Of a stretch of 64,000 nucleotides of DNA, positions 8,630 through 18,823 are shown piece after piece (the stretch's first letter is position 1; every line of letters begins with the position of its first letter). A model generated the notes under the pieces. That model saw only the letters and a program-made list of their open reading frames with translations, had not been told where the DNA came from and did no database searches. Origin of the DNA: Mucilaginibacter gotjawali (GTDB lineage: Bacteria; Bacteroidota; Bacteroidia; Sphingobacteriales; Sphingobacteriaceae); assembly GCF_002355435.1 (NCBI RefSeq), contig NZ_AP017313.1, forward strand, positions 3,410,001 through 3,474,000, in the 5' to 3' direction. The position numbers and the translations under genes are program-made.

Positions 8630-10705
8630 CGGAAGTTCAACAAAAAAGACAGCGCCTTTTTCCGGTTCACTTTGCACCCAAATTTTCCCGCCATGAGCTT
8701 CAACAATTTGTCTGCAAATGGAAAGCCCAAGCCCGAATGACTTTTCGCCGGCGGTGCCCACGCGCCTTGTACCCCCCAGGGTATTAAATATTTCATCTTG
8801 CATTTCAGGCGGAATACCAATCCCATTATCTTTTACCGAAATCAATATTGTTTTTACCCTTAGCTCAAGCTCAATATAAATTGCCTGGCCTGCCTTGCTA
8901 AATTTTATCGCATTCCCAATCAGGTTGTTTACCATCCTGGCTGTCCGCTCCTTATCTATAAGTATGGGTAACGGTTTTTGCAACGCTGTAAAATGCAATC
9001 GTTGCCCTTTTTTTTCCGCTATTAACTGCATCAGGGCGGCACAATGTTTAAGTATTTCGTTAATATCTGTCCATTCTTTATCCAGTTGAATACGTTCCCC
9101 GGCAAGGTCAAACTCAACCAGAGAGTTGATAAGACCTAACGAATTTATCAACGTTTTTTCCACAAGGTTTAAATTTTGTTTTTCATAGTCCTCAGGTAAA
9201 TCTTCGTTGATTACCGTATTGACAAGGGTCGCTGCCCCTCCTATCGGGTCACGAAGGTCATGCGCAACAACCCGCAGTATCCGCGCCTTATCTTTATTGC
9301 TTTTTTCGAGTTCAACCATCGCAAACTCAATTTTCTCTTTTTGTTCACCCACTTCTCGGTTTAACAATGTAAGTGTCCTGATATTTCTTTTCCCTTTGCG
9401 GTAGTAGTAATAAATAAGAGCAACAATAGTGACTGCCATTATAGAAATGACAATGGTTATCCAAAGGTATAAATGGCTTAACTGGTTATCTTTTTGTAGT
9501 ACAACGTAATTTATCTGCTGCCTTTTGGCCTCAAGCTCCTTATTGAAATCAGACTGATTAATTGCCAATTTCAACCGATCAATGGAGTCTTTTAATGACA
9601 CGTAGCTTTTATAATAAATCAATTCCTCCCTGGGCAAATTATTGTTGTTATCATATTCTGCCATTAACTTCCGCCATCCCAGCTCAACCTCACTATTTTG
9701 GATGGTATCCAGTCCCTTCCTCAAATCGGCCAATACCGCCTTCATTTTTGGATATTCCTTTTTCTTATTATACAGATCGGCGAGGTATAGTTGCGACTGT
9801 TGAGCATTCTTAATTTCATTTTTATAGGAAATAGCATTTATAGCTATATTTTCCCTGAAAAAAATCTCTGCGCTATCCAGCTTATTCTCCTTAACAAATA
9901 TCTGCGCTATATTACTGAGCACCACACCCCGGGATACTGATCTGGAAATTTTATCCTGTAGCGGATCGGGGCTAAACTTACCGGATTCAATGATATAAAG
10001 CGCCCTTCGATAATAAACAAGTGCACTGTCAATGTTGCCCTGGTTAATAAAACTTTCGCCGATATTATCCAACAATTCCTGTTTTACAGCAACTTTATTT
10101 GCTATATTGAGATTAACGGAACAACTATCCAATATGCCAAGTGCCTGTTTAAAATAGTTTTTTGCTCCTTCGTACTTTTGCTGCCTGAACAGTATCAGCC
10201 CGATGTTATTATAAAGTTTCACACCTATGCCGCATTTATTATCCGGTTTATCGGCCAGTTCCTTTATTTTTAAATAACCTTCAATAGCCTGCGGATAGTC
10301 ACCGGTTTTAAAAAAAACATTCGCTTTTTTTATATGAGCAGCAAAATAATACCGGGCCCATGAACTATCGCTCAAGTTTTCCTTATCAATTATAGCAATA
10401 GCAGAATCGGTGTAAAGCAATGATTTTTTTGGAACATTAGTGAGGTCGTAGTAATTTGAATAAGCCATAAAATGGCCTGCCTCAAGAAAATGTGATTTAT
10501 TTTTTTGAGCATAATACATCGAGTCGGCGTAATGCAGCATTTTGGGCCTGTCAATCACCGACATTCTATCAGTCAGCGCCAGCAAATCGATTTCCTTATT
10601 AATTTTTGTATGTGTTCCGGAATTTTTACATGCCAGAAAAAAAAAACAAAAAAAGAGTCTTATAAGATTTCCAAGGAATGTATTACGATAGAAAGATAAA
10701 TTCAC
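8624..10705 (-). CDS. TPR-containing sensor histidine kinase (lipoprotein-like N-terminus)
   Basis: A 693-residue kinase. The N-terminus has a short hydrophobic stretch ending in a lipobox-like FFLACKN. It is followed by tetratricopeptide repeats (about 60-380; KLYNNIGLILFRQQKYEGAKNYF), a membrane helix near 410-430 (YLWITIVISIMAVTIVALIY), a coiled linker, a HisKA dimerisation/phosphoacceptor helix (VVAHDLRDPIGG) and an ATPase domain with N-box NLIGNAIKFS, DNGIGIPPE and FGLGLSICRQIVEAHGG. Periplasmic TPR sensor kinases of this build are common in Bacteroidota. It is convergent with the LytTR regulator at 7883, its likely partner, though HisKA kinases more often pair with other regulator types. 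Confidence 0.88.
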   Translation of the reverse strand: MNLSFYRNTFLGNLIRLFFCFFFLACKNSGTHTKINKEIDLLALTDRMSVIDRPKMLHYADSMYYAQKNKSHFLEAGHFMAYSNYYDLTNVPKKSLLYTDSAIAIIDKENLSDSSWARYYFAAHIKKANVFFKTGDYPQAIEGYLKIKELADKPDNKCGIGVKLYNNIGLILFRQQKYEGAKNYFKQALGILDSCSVNLNIANKVAVKQELLDNIGESFINQGNIDSALVYYRRALYIIESGKFSPDPLQDKISRSVSRGVVLSNIAQIFVKENKLDSAEIFFRENIAINAISYKNEIKNAQQSQLYLADLYNKKKEYPKMKAVLADLRKGLDTIQNSEVELGWRKLMAEYDNNNNLPREELIYYKSYVSLKDSIDRLKLAINQSDFNKELEAKRQQINYVVLQKDNQLSHLYLWITIVISIMAVTIVALIYYYYRKGKRNIRTLTLLNREVGEQKEKIEFAMVELEKSNKDKARILRVVAHDLRDPIGGAATLVNTVINEDLPEDYEKQNLNLVEKTLINSLGLINSLVEFDLAGERIQLDKEWTDINEILKHCAALMQLIAEKKGQRLHFTALQKPLPILIDKERTARMVNNLIGNAIKFSKAGQAIYIELELRVKTILISVKDNGIGIPPEMQDEIFNTLGGTRRVGTAGEKSFGLGLSICRQIVEAHGGKIWVQSEPEKGAVFFVELPL

Positions 10706-10793
10706 ACAACTAAAATAGATATTTTTTTAATACCTGATTTAGAATTATATATTAAATAATAGCGCAAAACATCACTATTAGAAGTTAATCTAT

Positions 10794-10826
10794 AAAAAAG
10801 GGACTGGTTATGATTTAACCAATCCC
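10794..10826 (-). terminator. rho-independent terminator of the second T9SS cargo gene
   Basis: On the minus strand, arms GGGATTGGTTA and TAACCAGTCCC (10816-10826 and 10800-10810, one G-T pair) close a 5-nt loop and are followed by six T (10794-10799). It lies 26 nt past the stop of the gene at 10852, the expected place. Confidence 0.85.
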
Positions 10827-10851
10827 TAAACTTTGAATTCCTTTTTTATTA

Positions 10852-12366
10852 TCAATACTTCAGCACAATAAATCCAGTTTTGTGTTGGGTTACGCCATTG
10901 GCGGTAACGTCAAGTGAATAGAAGTAAGTTCCCGGTAATTGCAGAGCGCCGTTTTTATTGGAGTGACCATCAAATACCTTTGTACTGTTGTCATATCCTT
11001 TGGCCTCGTATACCAGCTGCCCGCTCCTGTTCATGATCTGTAATTTATTATCGGGGTATTGCGTAATCCCGTCTATCAGTAAAAAGTCGTTGATACCGTC
11101 CCCGTTTGGCGACAGGCCCTGGTGCACGGCTATCTCCGCTCCCATCATTTGCGGATGATCCGTTGGATTGCTTACGCTTATCGGCTGATAAACAGTATTC
11201 AGCGATCCCGCTGCCCGCGTTACATCTACTGTATATATTTTGGTTAGTATACCATCTTTGCCGGTTACTGCTATATTGATCGCATTTTCGCCTACTGACA
11301 GATCAACATTCCCCGATGCCGTTCCGGAGGCTACCGGTGTTCCGTTCACGGTTACCGTTGCCTGTGAACCGGCAGTGACTGGTGTTACTGTAATGGATGA
11401 AACTGCATTATCAACCGATGCTGTATAGCCTGTTGTGGCGGGCGAAAATACAGGTGATAGGGTTCCACTGCTTAATGCCAGGCTTTTAAGGTTTGCAATG
11501 GTTGGCCGGATCACATTTACCGTGTACGTCCTGGTGGTACCATCCGCCGCTGTTACAAGCGTTGTTATAATATTGGAACCATAAGCTAAAGTGATGGGCC
11601 CTGATGCTGTTCCGGAGGGTACTATCACCCCGTTTACCGTAACGGTATTCGTCGCATCAGCTAATATAGGGGTTTCGGCCGTGGATGTTACGCCAGTGCC
11701 AACCGTAGCGGTATAGCTCGTTGTTGTCCGTGAAAATACCGGGGTCACTTTGGTATGGCTCAATAGTATGTTAATCACGTCCAGATCCGCCTGCCGGTTT
11801 ACAGTTAACGTATAGGTTTTGGTCGTCCCGTCAAGGGCTTTTACCAGGATGGTAACCGCATTGGCACCGATAGTTAACGGAATTGCCGGCGATGCTGATC
11901 CTGATGCGACCTGCGTGCCGTTAACCCTGATCGTATCTGATAAATCTGCAACCGTTGGTGTTATAACAATGGAGGACGTTCCCAGGCCAACCGTAGTGCT
12001 ATATGCAGTAGTTGCCGGTGAAAACGATGGAATCAGCCCGCTATGGTCGGTTTTCAGGCTTATCAGGTTTACGTTTGCTTTCCGGATGACAACTACTGTA
12101 TATGTTTTTGTTGTTGTTCCGTCCTGTGCCTTCACCGTCGTTGTTATGGTATCCCTGCCCACCTTTAACGCAATAGGCGGTGATGCCGATCCTGAGGTTA
12201 CTGCCGTGCCGTTCACCTTTACGGTTGCTCCCGGATCTGTTGTTGTTGGCATTAGCGTGATGGAAGCAAACGAATTCCCAACCGCAACACGGTAGCTCGT
12301 TGTTGCCGGTGAAAATACCGGAGCCAGGGTCCCCGCACTCATTTGTATATTCGAAAGGCTGGCATC
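10852..12366. repeat. long direct repeat, copy 2 (partner 4669-6183)
   Basis: Same orientation and a constant offset of 6183 nt from copy 1. It encodes the last cadherin-like repeats and the sorting domain. Long stretches with no difference suggest recent duplication or gene conversion. Confidence 0.9.
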
Positions 12367-15300
12367 AACTGCCGCCGGGCTCCTGTTAACCGTTACCGCA
12401 TATATATTTTGGGTTACCCCATCCTGTGCAGTTACCGTTACATTAATTGTATTGGCGCCAACTGACAGCGATTGAGCGCCGGATGCATTGCCGCTTATAA
12501 CATTGCCGCCAATATCGATAGTTGAATTAATATCCTCTGCTGTGGGCGTTAAGGTTACACTGTTTACAGTATAGGGCACATTTACAGAATAGCTGAGGGT
12601 ACCTGTCGCAAAGGAAGGACTGAGGGTGCCACTGCTTATCGTCAGATTGGTTAGATTGTCATCATTGGATAATACATTAAACGTACCCGATGCGCCCGAT
12701 GCGGGGGCGGTATTACCCGCCAAATCTGACGCCGTACCTAACGCTATCGAAATACCAAGCGTTCCGGCACCACTGATACTGGAAATAGTTACCGTATAAC
12801 TCGTACCTGATCCGCTAACCCCTACTGTGCCGGTTGCGGTTCCGGTTGAATTTAACGTTATAGCTGAGGTGGAAAGCGTGCCGGCATTAAAATTCGCATC
12901 TGCATAAGTAACAGTATAGCTAACAGTGCCTGAGCCTCCCGCACCTATCTGGCTCACCGAAGGCGCACTGATCGCAATGGTTGGTGAAGTTATGTCATAT
13001 TCTATATCATCACCTGCGGCAACATCGGTGTAATTACCTGAGTTTCCCGCTAAATCAGTAACTGTAAGGCTAAATGGTATTCTGCCTTCACTGTCGCCAC
13101 TGGTCATCGTATAGCTGGCTGTATAGTTATTTCCGCCTGTATTGCTTGCTGTTACTATATGTCCCGCTATAGATACTGCCGGAGTTTGTATGGCTTCATT
13201 CGCGCCAAAGGCAAGCGTCACAATATCGCCGTTTTTCGCAAAGGCAATATTTGCGTTTCCTGATGAAAAGATGAGGCTTGTTAAGGTTGGCGCGGTATTA
13301 TCGATCGAATAGGTATCGCCGCTTGTAAAACCTGCTGAAATGGTATTACCTACCAAATCCGCAATACCTGTACCGCTGCCGTTCAAATCTAAGCGCAAAC
13401 TGCCGGTGCCGCTTACGCCGTTTACTGTTACCGTATAAACACTGCTACTAACAGGAGTTACTACTATTCCGGTAGTACTTACGCCGCTGGTTGTTGCCGT
13501 AAAATCGCTCCCGTCAACCCCGGTTACAGCTTTGGAAAAAGTTACCGTATAACCAACACTGGTTGCGTTGGTTGGGCTTGTCCCTGTGGCTGCAATAGAA
13601 CTTACTACCGGCGCAGTTTGATCTATCGAATAGGAATCACCGCTTGTAAAACCTCCCGTAATAGCGTTGCCTGCCACATCCGCAATACCTGTGCCGCTGC
13701 TTTTCAAATCTAAGCGCAAACTGCCGGTGCCGCTAACACCATTTACCGTTACCGTATAAACGCTGCTGCTAACAGGGGTTACTACTATTCCGGTGGTACT
13801 TACGCCGCTGGTTGTTGTCGTAAAATCGCTGCCATCAACACCGGTAACAGCTTCAGCAAAAGTTACCGTATAGCCAACACTGGTTCCGTTGGTTGGGCTT
13901 GTCCCCGTGGCCGTAATGGAACTTACTGTCGGCGCGGTTTGATCTATCGTATAGGTACCTCCGCTTGTAAAACCTCCCGAAATGGCGTTACCCACCAAAT
14001 CTGCAATACCCGTACCGCTGCTCTTCAAATCTAAGCGCAAACTGCCGGTGCCGCTTACACCATTTACCGTTACCGTATAAACACTGCTGCTAACAGGGGT
14101 TACCACTATCCCGGTGGTACTTACGCCGCTGGTTGTTGCCGTAAAATCACTGCCGTCAACCCCGGTTACTGCTTCAGCAAAAGTTACCGTATAACCAACA
14201 CTGGTTCCGTTGGTTGGGCTTGTCCCCGTGGCCGTAATGGAACTTACTGTCGGCGCGGTTTGATCTATCGTATAGGTACCTCCGCTTGTAAAACCTCCCG
14301 AAATGGCGTTACCCACCAAATCTGCAATACCCGTACCGCTGCTCTTCAAATCTAAGCGCAAACTGCCGGTGCCGCTTACACCATTTACCGTTACCGTATA
14401 AACACTGCTGCTAACAGGGGTTACCACTATCCCGGTGGTACTTACGCCGCTGGTTGTTGCCGTAAAATCACTGCCGTCAACCCCGGTTACTGCTTCAGCA
14501 AAAGTTACCGTATAACCAACACTGGTGGCGTTGGTTGGGCTTGTACCCGTGGCCGTAATGGAACTTACCGTTGGCGCGGTTTTATCTATTGCGTAAGTAT
14601 CGCCCGTAAACGACACGTTGCTAACTGACGGACTTACACCCGAAGAGCTGCTCATTTTCAAAACAACAGAGCCATCCCCGCTGCCTGTATTTACATTTAC
14701 CGTCCAGCTTGTGCCCGATCCGCTGACGCTGCTAACAGATGCGCCCGACACACCACTTGTTGTTAATGAAAAATCACTTGTTGACAAGCCAGTTACTGCT
14801 GCGGCAAACGTAGCTGTATAAGCCACGCTTGATGCGTTGGTTGGGCTACTTCCTGTTTTGGTAAGTGAAGTTATAGTGGTTGATGGTAACACCGGAGATG
14901 CGGTTGTTATGTTTGTAATTGACAATCCATTTCCGGCAACATTATCGGTACTAACCCTGATCTCATCTATATTATTATAAAAACTACCAAAATTTGAAGA
15001 ACTCAAATTGATAACAGCCTGTGTTCCCTGAACCGGAACTGCAGTTACCACGTTTGATCCGGTAACAAATACCCCCCTTTATACGCACTAAGCGTTATAT
15101 TTTGGGCATTGGAAACGTTAGCTGTTTGTATTGTAATCCCTGTTAATTGAAATGCCGCTCCCGAAGTACTTTTCAATTGACCATAGGTTACCGTGGCAGG
15201 GGATGTTCTTGAAAAAGTGAGCAAATGGGTACTGGTAACAAGGATTCTTGGCCCGGCTGTACCTCCGCCCCCGGTGGTGTTGTCAACCGCTGTAAAACCA

Positions 15301-15653
15301 ATACCATCACAATCCGTCGGGCTGGTGAATGTGTAGCTGACGGAGCTTGATGATGTACTGGAATTAGCAATATAAGACGAGGAAACGCAGGAAAAAGTAA
15401 CACTGGCGCCAACTGCAGGGTCAGAAAAAATCACCGGCTTTTTTTCCGCAATTTTTTTATTCTTTGTCGTTCCTTTATCCCTGGTAAATGTTTTCACATT
15501 GGTAGTAAACCCTGTGCATAAAAACAGGACCATTAATATACCGGCAAAGCCAAAAAAACCACCGAATTTTCGCCCGTTCGCGTAAACTGAAGAAAATTTT
15601 TGATTTAATTCCGAGCGGTTAACTAATGTAGGTTTTGGTAAAAAATTTTTCAT
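10852..15653 (-). CDS. giant T9SS type B cargo protein with Big-like and cadherin-like repeats (one frameshift)
   Basis: Two ORFs (15045-15653 and 10852-15051) form one gene of ~1600 residues. The first ends AYKGGYLLPDQTW right after a C6 run at 15072-15077 (G6 in the coding strand). One extra G restores AYKGGVFVTGSNVVTAVPV and enters the second ORF. Domains in order: an unusually long N-region before a hydrophobic export helix (FFGFAGILMVLFLCTGF), a short beta-rich domain, one diverged then four tandem ~107-residue Ig-like repeats (TAPTVSSITATGTSP ... GTYTIDQ), further Ig-like modules, about six cadherin-like repeats, and the type B sorting domain. It is expected on the cell surface or in the medium through the T9SS. 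It has no adjacent PorP/SprF of its own, so it may share the one at 3562. Confidence 0.85.
13297..14580. repeat. four tandem ~321-bp coding repeats (107-residue Ig-like units)
   Basis: The motif ACTTACTGTCGGCGCGGTTT occurs at 13921 and again at 14242, a 321-bp period. The encoded units TAPTVSSITATGTSPTN...YTIDQ occur four times. The two units nearest the N-terminus are nearly identical in DNA, and the other two differ by scattered substitutions. This points to recent expansion, and copy number may vary between strains or be collapsed in assembly. Confidence 0.9.
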
Positions 15654-15880
15654 ATGTTAATTTTTTTTTCAGGTTATGGGATAATTTGAAATAACAATGA
15701 TTTAAATAAAAGAACTGACTGAACTGTCGTACAATAAAATCGATTTGTTTCTTTTAAAATCTGGCGCCTTTTTAGATATTGGTTTTTTTAATTTTAGCTT
15801 AATGAGACAAGGTTAGGTACTGTAACATTGTAAAGTTACTCAAAGATATAGTATTATTTTTGAATAAAATATACATTTTT

Positions 15881-17037
15881 TTACACACATAGATAAGGAT
15901 TTTCCCAACCTGAAGTATTCTGATATGCGGCGTTCAACACATCAGGCTCCTGCCAGCTGATACCAGGATCGGAATCAATAATTTCATTTTTTATCAAACC
16001 TGCTTTATGATCGTAAAATGATTTTCGGATATAAACCGGCTGATCGGCATTAACCGGCATTGTAGATACATTAATTTTGCCCCTGGGGCCCTCTGCATCG
16101 GCTTTTCCCAGTTGCTTTGCCATACGTTCACCCGAATAGTTGTCATTCTCAAATCCTTTCAGCGCTTCACATACAATTAATCCCGTTTCAAAAGCCAGCA
16201 TACTGTAAACATTAGGCTGCCTCGAATACGCTTGTTCATAAGCATCCACAAATGATCTGTTTGCCGGATTCTCGAGTAAACATGACCAGGTGGCGGCACT
16301 GTAAATGCTTTGAGCATCGCGGTCGCTAATTTCAAGGCATTCATCAATCATAAACGGATTTACGCTGACGGGAATACCGCTTAGCAAACTTGTTTTTTTG
16401 TAATAATCAAGGAATTGTGTCCCTTCCCTGCCTGATAGCAGTACATGAGCGTGCCCCGGTGCATGTTTCATCAGCGCGTTGATAAGCGGAAATGTATCAG
16501 CTTCGCCGCTCATGTTTTTTGTAATATCCATTTTCAGGAACGGCGCCCCTGATATCGATGCGCCTAGCCTATAACACTCATGCATATTGTAGCCCGATTC
16601 ATAAATAGACATACTGAGCGCCGGAAATCCGCCGAACCGCTTTTGCGACCATTTGCCCATTGCCCATTCGCTTTTCCAAAGATCAAGGCTGTTATAAAAA
16701 AGGTATGGAGACCTGAATGAATGGGTTGGTACATATCCGCCAAGATTATTCAGTATGACCGGTACTTTATATTTTTCATAAATTTCGTGGGCGTTCAAAA
16801 TTACTTTCGTGCCTACCACGCCAATAATAAGGTCAACTTCATCAAAATTTATTAATTTGTTCAACGATTGTTCTACTATCTTAAAATCACCCAAATTAAT
16901 AAATTCGGCAACTGTATCGATTTCAAGTGACGGCAGTGCTTTTTTTACGGCTAATTCAAAACCCTGCCTGAAATCATTTTTTAACCGTGGAAATACCCCG
17001 AATATGGATACAAAAAACCTATCCGCAATTTACGCAT
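15881..17037 (-). CDS. ABC-type branched-chain-amino-acid-like substrate-binding protein, frameshifted
   Basis: The uninterrupted ORF (15881-16894, 337 residues) has the periplasmic-binding type I fold pattern (VDLIIGVVGTKVILNAHEIY ... VPVILNNLGGYVPTHS; VYSMLAFETGLIVCEAL). The true N-terminus lies upstream in another frame: from the ATG at 17035-17037 it reads MRKLRIGFLYPYSG. One extra base in the C4 run at 16996-16999 joins it to VFPRLKNDFRQGFELAVKKA. The repaired length is 385 residues, normal for the family. No lipoprotein or signal sequence is evident, and no permease or ATPase genes are nearby. It may therefore be a sensor or ligand-binding protein rather than part of a transporter. The collar protein gene is just upstream on the same strand. 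Confidence 0.72.
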
Positions 17038-17048
17038 GTGTTATATAT

Positions 17049-17088
17049 AAAAATGCAGTAATCACTGATGTTAAAAGTGATTACTGCA
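17049..17088 (-). terminator. rho-independent terminator after the collar-domain gene
   Basis: A perfect 12-bp stem (TGCAGTAATCAC at 17054-17065, GTGATTACTGCA at 17077-17088) with an 11-nt loop, followed on the minus strand by five T (17049-17053). It ends transcription of the gene at 17124, so the substrate-binding gene downstream would need its own promoter. Confidence 0.88.
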
Positions 17089-17123
17089 ATGAAACAAATT
17101 AAAGTTTTAAAATGCCCGATAAA

Positions 17124-17723
17124 TTAATTACGGCTGGGGAAAATACCATAGATACAAATGATATAATTCACAACCAAATACGGGTTTTGAATATTTAATG
17201 GTATAGAATTCCCTGTCAGAGAGTTAGTTACGGTACCACCGGATGGTGTAAATCCAGTTAAGGCAACAGTCGGATTTGCGTCTGTAACATAGCCATTAAT
17301 AGCCTCAACATTTGTTGGGTCCCAGGTAGCGCCAAGGGTATTTGCACCGCTGGTTCCGGGTACGCTTTGGGTGGCCTGCATAGTCGAAGCCTTAACACCT
17401 CCGCCCGAACCTGTAAAAGTTGCCGTATGGGTATGTGACGGCATATTGCTTATTAAAATAGTTGTATTTTCAGTTCCGGCAACTTCACCAATGGTGTTGA
17501 CACTAACGCCGGGTGCGCCGCCGGGGTTATAGCCTAGCGGCAACCGGCCCCTGAAATCGGGCAATTGAAATGTTGATGTGCCGTTGCCGCCAAAAGTTGT
17601 GCCGATAAGCGAAAACAGTGCTGCATTGGAACTAATAGCCAAAATTTGTGCCTGGCAATTTGCATAATTACGTGGCGCCCAGTTAAGCGGCCATAAATAA
17701 ATAGTACTGATAAATGATTCCAT
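17124..17723 (-). CDS. phage tail collar domain protein (MdpB-like)
   Basis: A 199-residue protein with the tail-collar N-domain: ISTIYLWPLNWAPRNYANCQAQILAISSNAALFSLIGTTFGGNG, then FQLPDFRGRLPLGYN and the histidine-bearing NMPSHTHTATF. Short stand-alone proteins of this type (often called microcystin-dependent protein or tail fibre protein) are frequent in Bacteroidota chromosomes and are not by themselves evidence of a prophage. No capsid, terminase, portal or tape-measure gene is present here. The function is unknown. It is followed by a strong terminator. Upstream are a broken small peptide gene and a LytTR-like direct repeat, which may drive both. Confidence 0.85.
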   Translation of the reverse strand: MESFISTIYLWPLNWAPRNYANCQAQILAISSNAALFSLIGTTFGGNGTSTFQLPDFRGRLPLGYNPGGAPGVSVNTIGEVAGTENTTILISNMPSHTHTATFTGSGGGVKASTMQATQSVPGTSGANTLGATWDPTNVEAINGYVTDANPTVALTGFTPSGGTVTNSLTGNSIPLNIQNPYLVVNYIICIYGIFPSRN

Positions 17724-17785
17724 AATAAAGCTTAAGTAAAGTTTAAAATTATTGGTTAGTTGTATTTATAAAATATTATTGTGAT

Positions 17786-17892
17786 TTAAACTGAATACCC
17801 TGAGGCTTCTACCGGGGACGATTTGATTATTGTTTTCTGATAAACTACATCCATGATTAATTCAAGAATCTTGTGTTTCCGGAGGTCTTCAT
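17786..17892 (-). pseudogene. candidate small peptide B, paralogue of the peptide at 20717 (one-base frameshift)
   Basis: From the ATG at 17890-17892 the frame reads MKTSGN and stops after 11 codons. Adding one A to the AAA in GGAAACAC (plus-strand TTT at 17876-17878) gives a 35-residue peptide that starts MKTSGKHKILELIMDVV and ends SSPVEASGYSV. The repaired start MKTSGK matches MKTTGK of the peptide at 20717. Both ATGs follow AAGTT, and both lie about 60 nt downstream of the same direct-repeat motif. Similar base-addition repairs are needed in several neighbouring genes, which makes this one believable. The C-terminal part has four Ser and no Cys. The call rests on this shared context, not on homology to a named family. 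Confidence 0.4.
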
Positions 17893-17953
17893 AACTTAGG
17901 TTTTCCAAATTTTTAAGAAAGTTATGTATTCTATAACAAATTATAATAATTAT

Positions 17954-17983
17954 TACACCAATTAGGTTATTCTATATACCAAC
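17954..17983 (-). promoter_or_regulatory. LytTR-type direct repeat upstream of peptide B
   Basis: Read on the minus strand, GTTGGTATA (17975-17983) and ATTGGTGTA (17954-17962) are direct repeats with 21-bp start-to-start spacing. LytTR regulators bind pairs of ~9-bp direct repeats with this kind of spacing. The same element with the same spacing occurs at 20929-20958. A possible Bacteroidota -7 element (TATAATTTG) lies just downstream. Confidence 0.55.
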
Positions 17984-18324
17984 TGCATTTTTAGACATAC
18001 AACCTGTAATATGCCCATTAAATAATTTGTATTTACCATGGTCGTCATTATTAAAATCAGACACGTAAAAGTTATTGAAATCGGAAACACTGATAATCAT
18101 TAATAGCACTTAATTAGCCCAATGAAAAACCTGAAGTAAACTACGGATCAAATAAAACCTTTCAGTTAATGGGGTTAAAGTAATTACCTTTACAATGAGA
18201 AGACGTAGTCTCGAAACATTTTCTAATTTTTCCTATATTCACATTTCATTTAATCACTGCTAATTAAAAAAACGTTATAAAATATTTACTCGCGGAGTGA
18301 TAAGCCAATTTGACATTTTTGAAC
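17984..18324. other. gene-free spacer between divergent units
   Basis: About 340 AT-rich bases between the peptide B regulatory repeat and the HEAGH-protein gene. It should hold the promoter of the rightward operon starting at 18325. I find no coding pattern, hairpin or second copy of the direct repeat in it. Confidence 0.6.
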
Positions 18325-18823
18325 ATGAACCAGCTTGAAATTGACATTATTACTAACTTCGTTTTATCCACAGGGATTGACGTAGTCAGGCGCCCTATAA
18401 TTATGGATACCTTTTTGCCTGGTTTGTTGTTAGAAAATGGGGAGATCATCATTGATGCTGATAAATTATTGTACCCGGGCGGCATACTTCATGAGGCAGG
18501 GCACTTTGCCGGCTATGAGCCGGATGTACGCGAAACGACAGAAGACCTTTTACCCGGGCACATGGCTTTCGGCGTAAAATAATGGCGCTGGCGTGGTCAT
18601 ACGTCGCCTGTTTATATATTGAATTAAACCCATCTGTCGTTTTCGCGGGGAAGGGCATAAAGGCAAATCGGATAGCATTTTGGAGGATTTTGCAGTAAGA
18701 AGATATACTGGAGTGCCGATGTTGCAATACCCCGGCCTGGTCTATAATAAAAAAGCTGAAGAATTGAACACCCAACCCTATCCCAATGTGAACGCCGGCT
18801 TAAGAAAATATAAACTATATTGA
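18325..18823 (+). pseudogene. HEAGH-motif (zinc-peptidase-like) hypothetical protein, two frameshifts
   Basis: Three frames join into one 166-residue protein if one base is added to each of two homopolymers: A4 at 18576-18579 (VK then IMALAWSYVACLYIELNPSVVF) and G4 at 18647-18650 (AGEGHKGKSDSILEDF). The protein has an HExxH-type zinc motif (ILHEAGHFAGYEPD, about residue 56) and a C-terminal RRYTGVPMLQYPGL. I recall similar uncharacterised bacterial proteins with HEAGH followed by an AWSY region, but know no function. I chose the ATG at 18325 (MNQLEIDII). The repaired stop TGA at 18821-18823 directly abuts the ATG of the hydroxylase gene, so this is the first gene of a three-gene operon. The frame breaks may be sequencing artefacts rather than decay. 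Confidence 0.6.

Noticed and set aside
17124..17723. Prophage suggested by the tail-collar protein
   Set aside because: No other phage structural, lysis, integrase or attachment features within the window. Single collar-domain proteins are common in Bacteroidota chromosomes.
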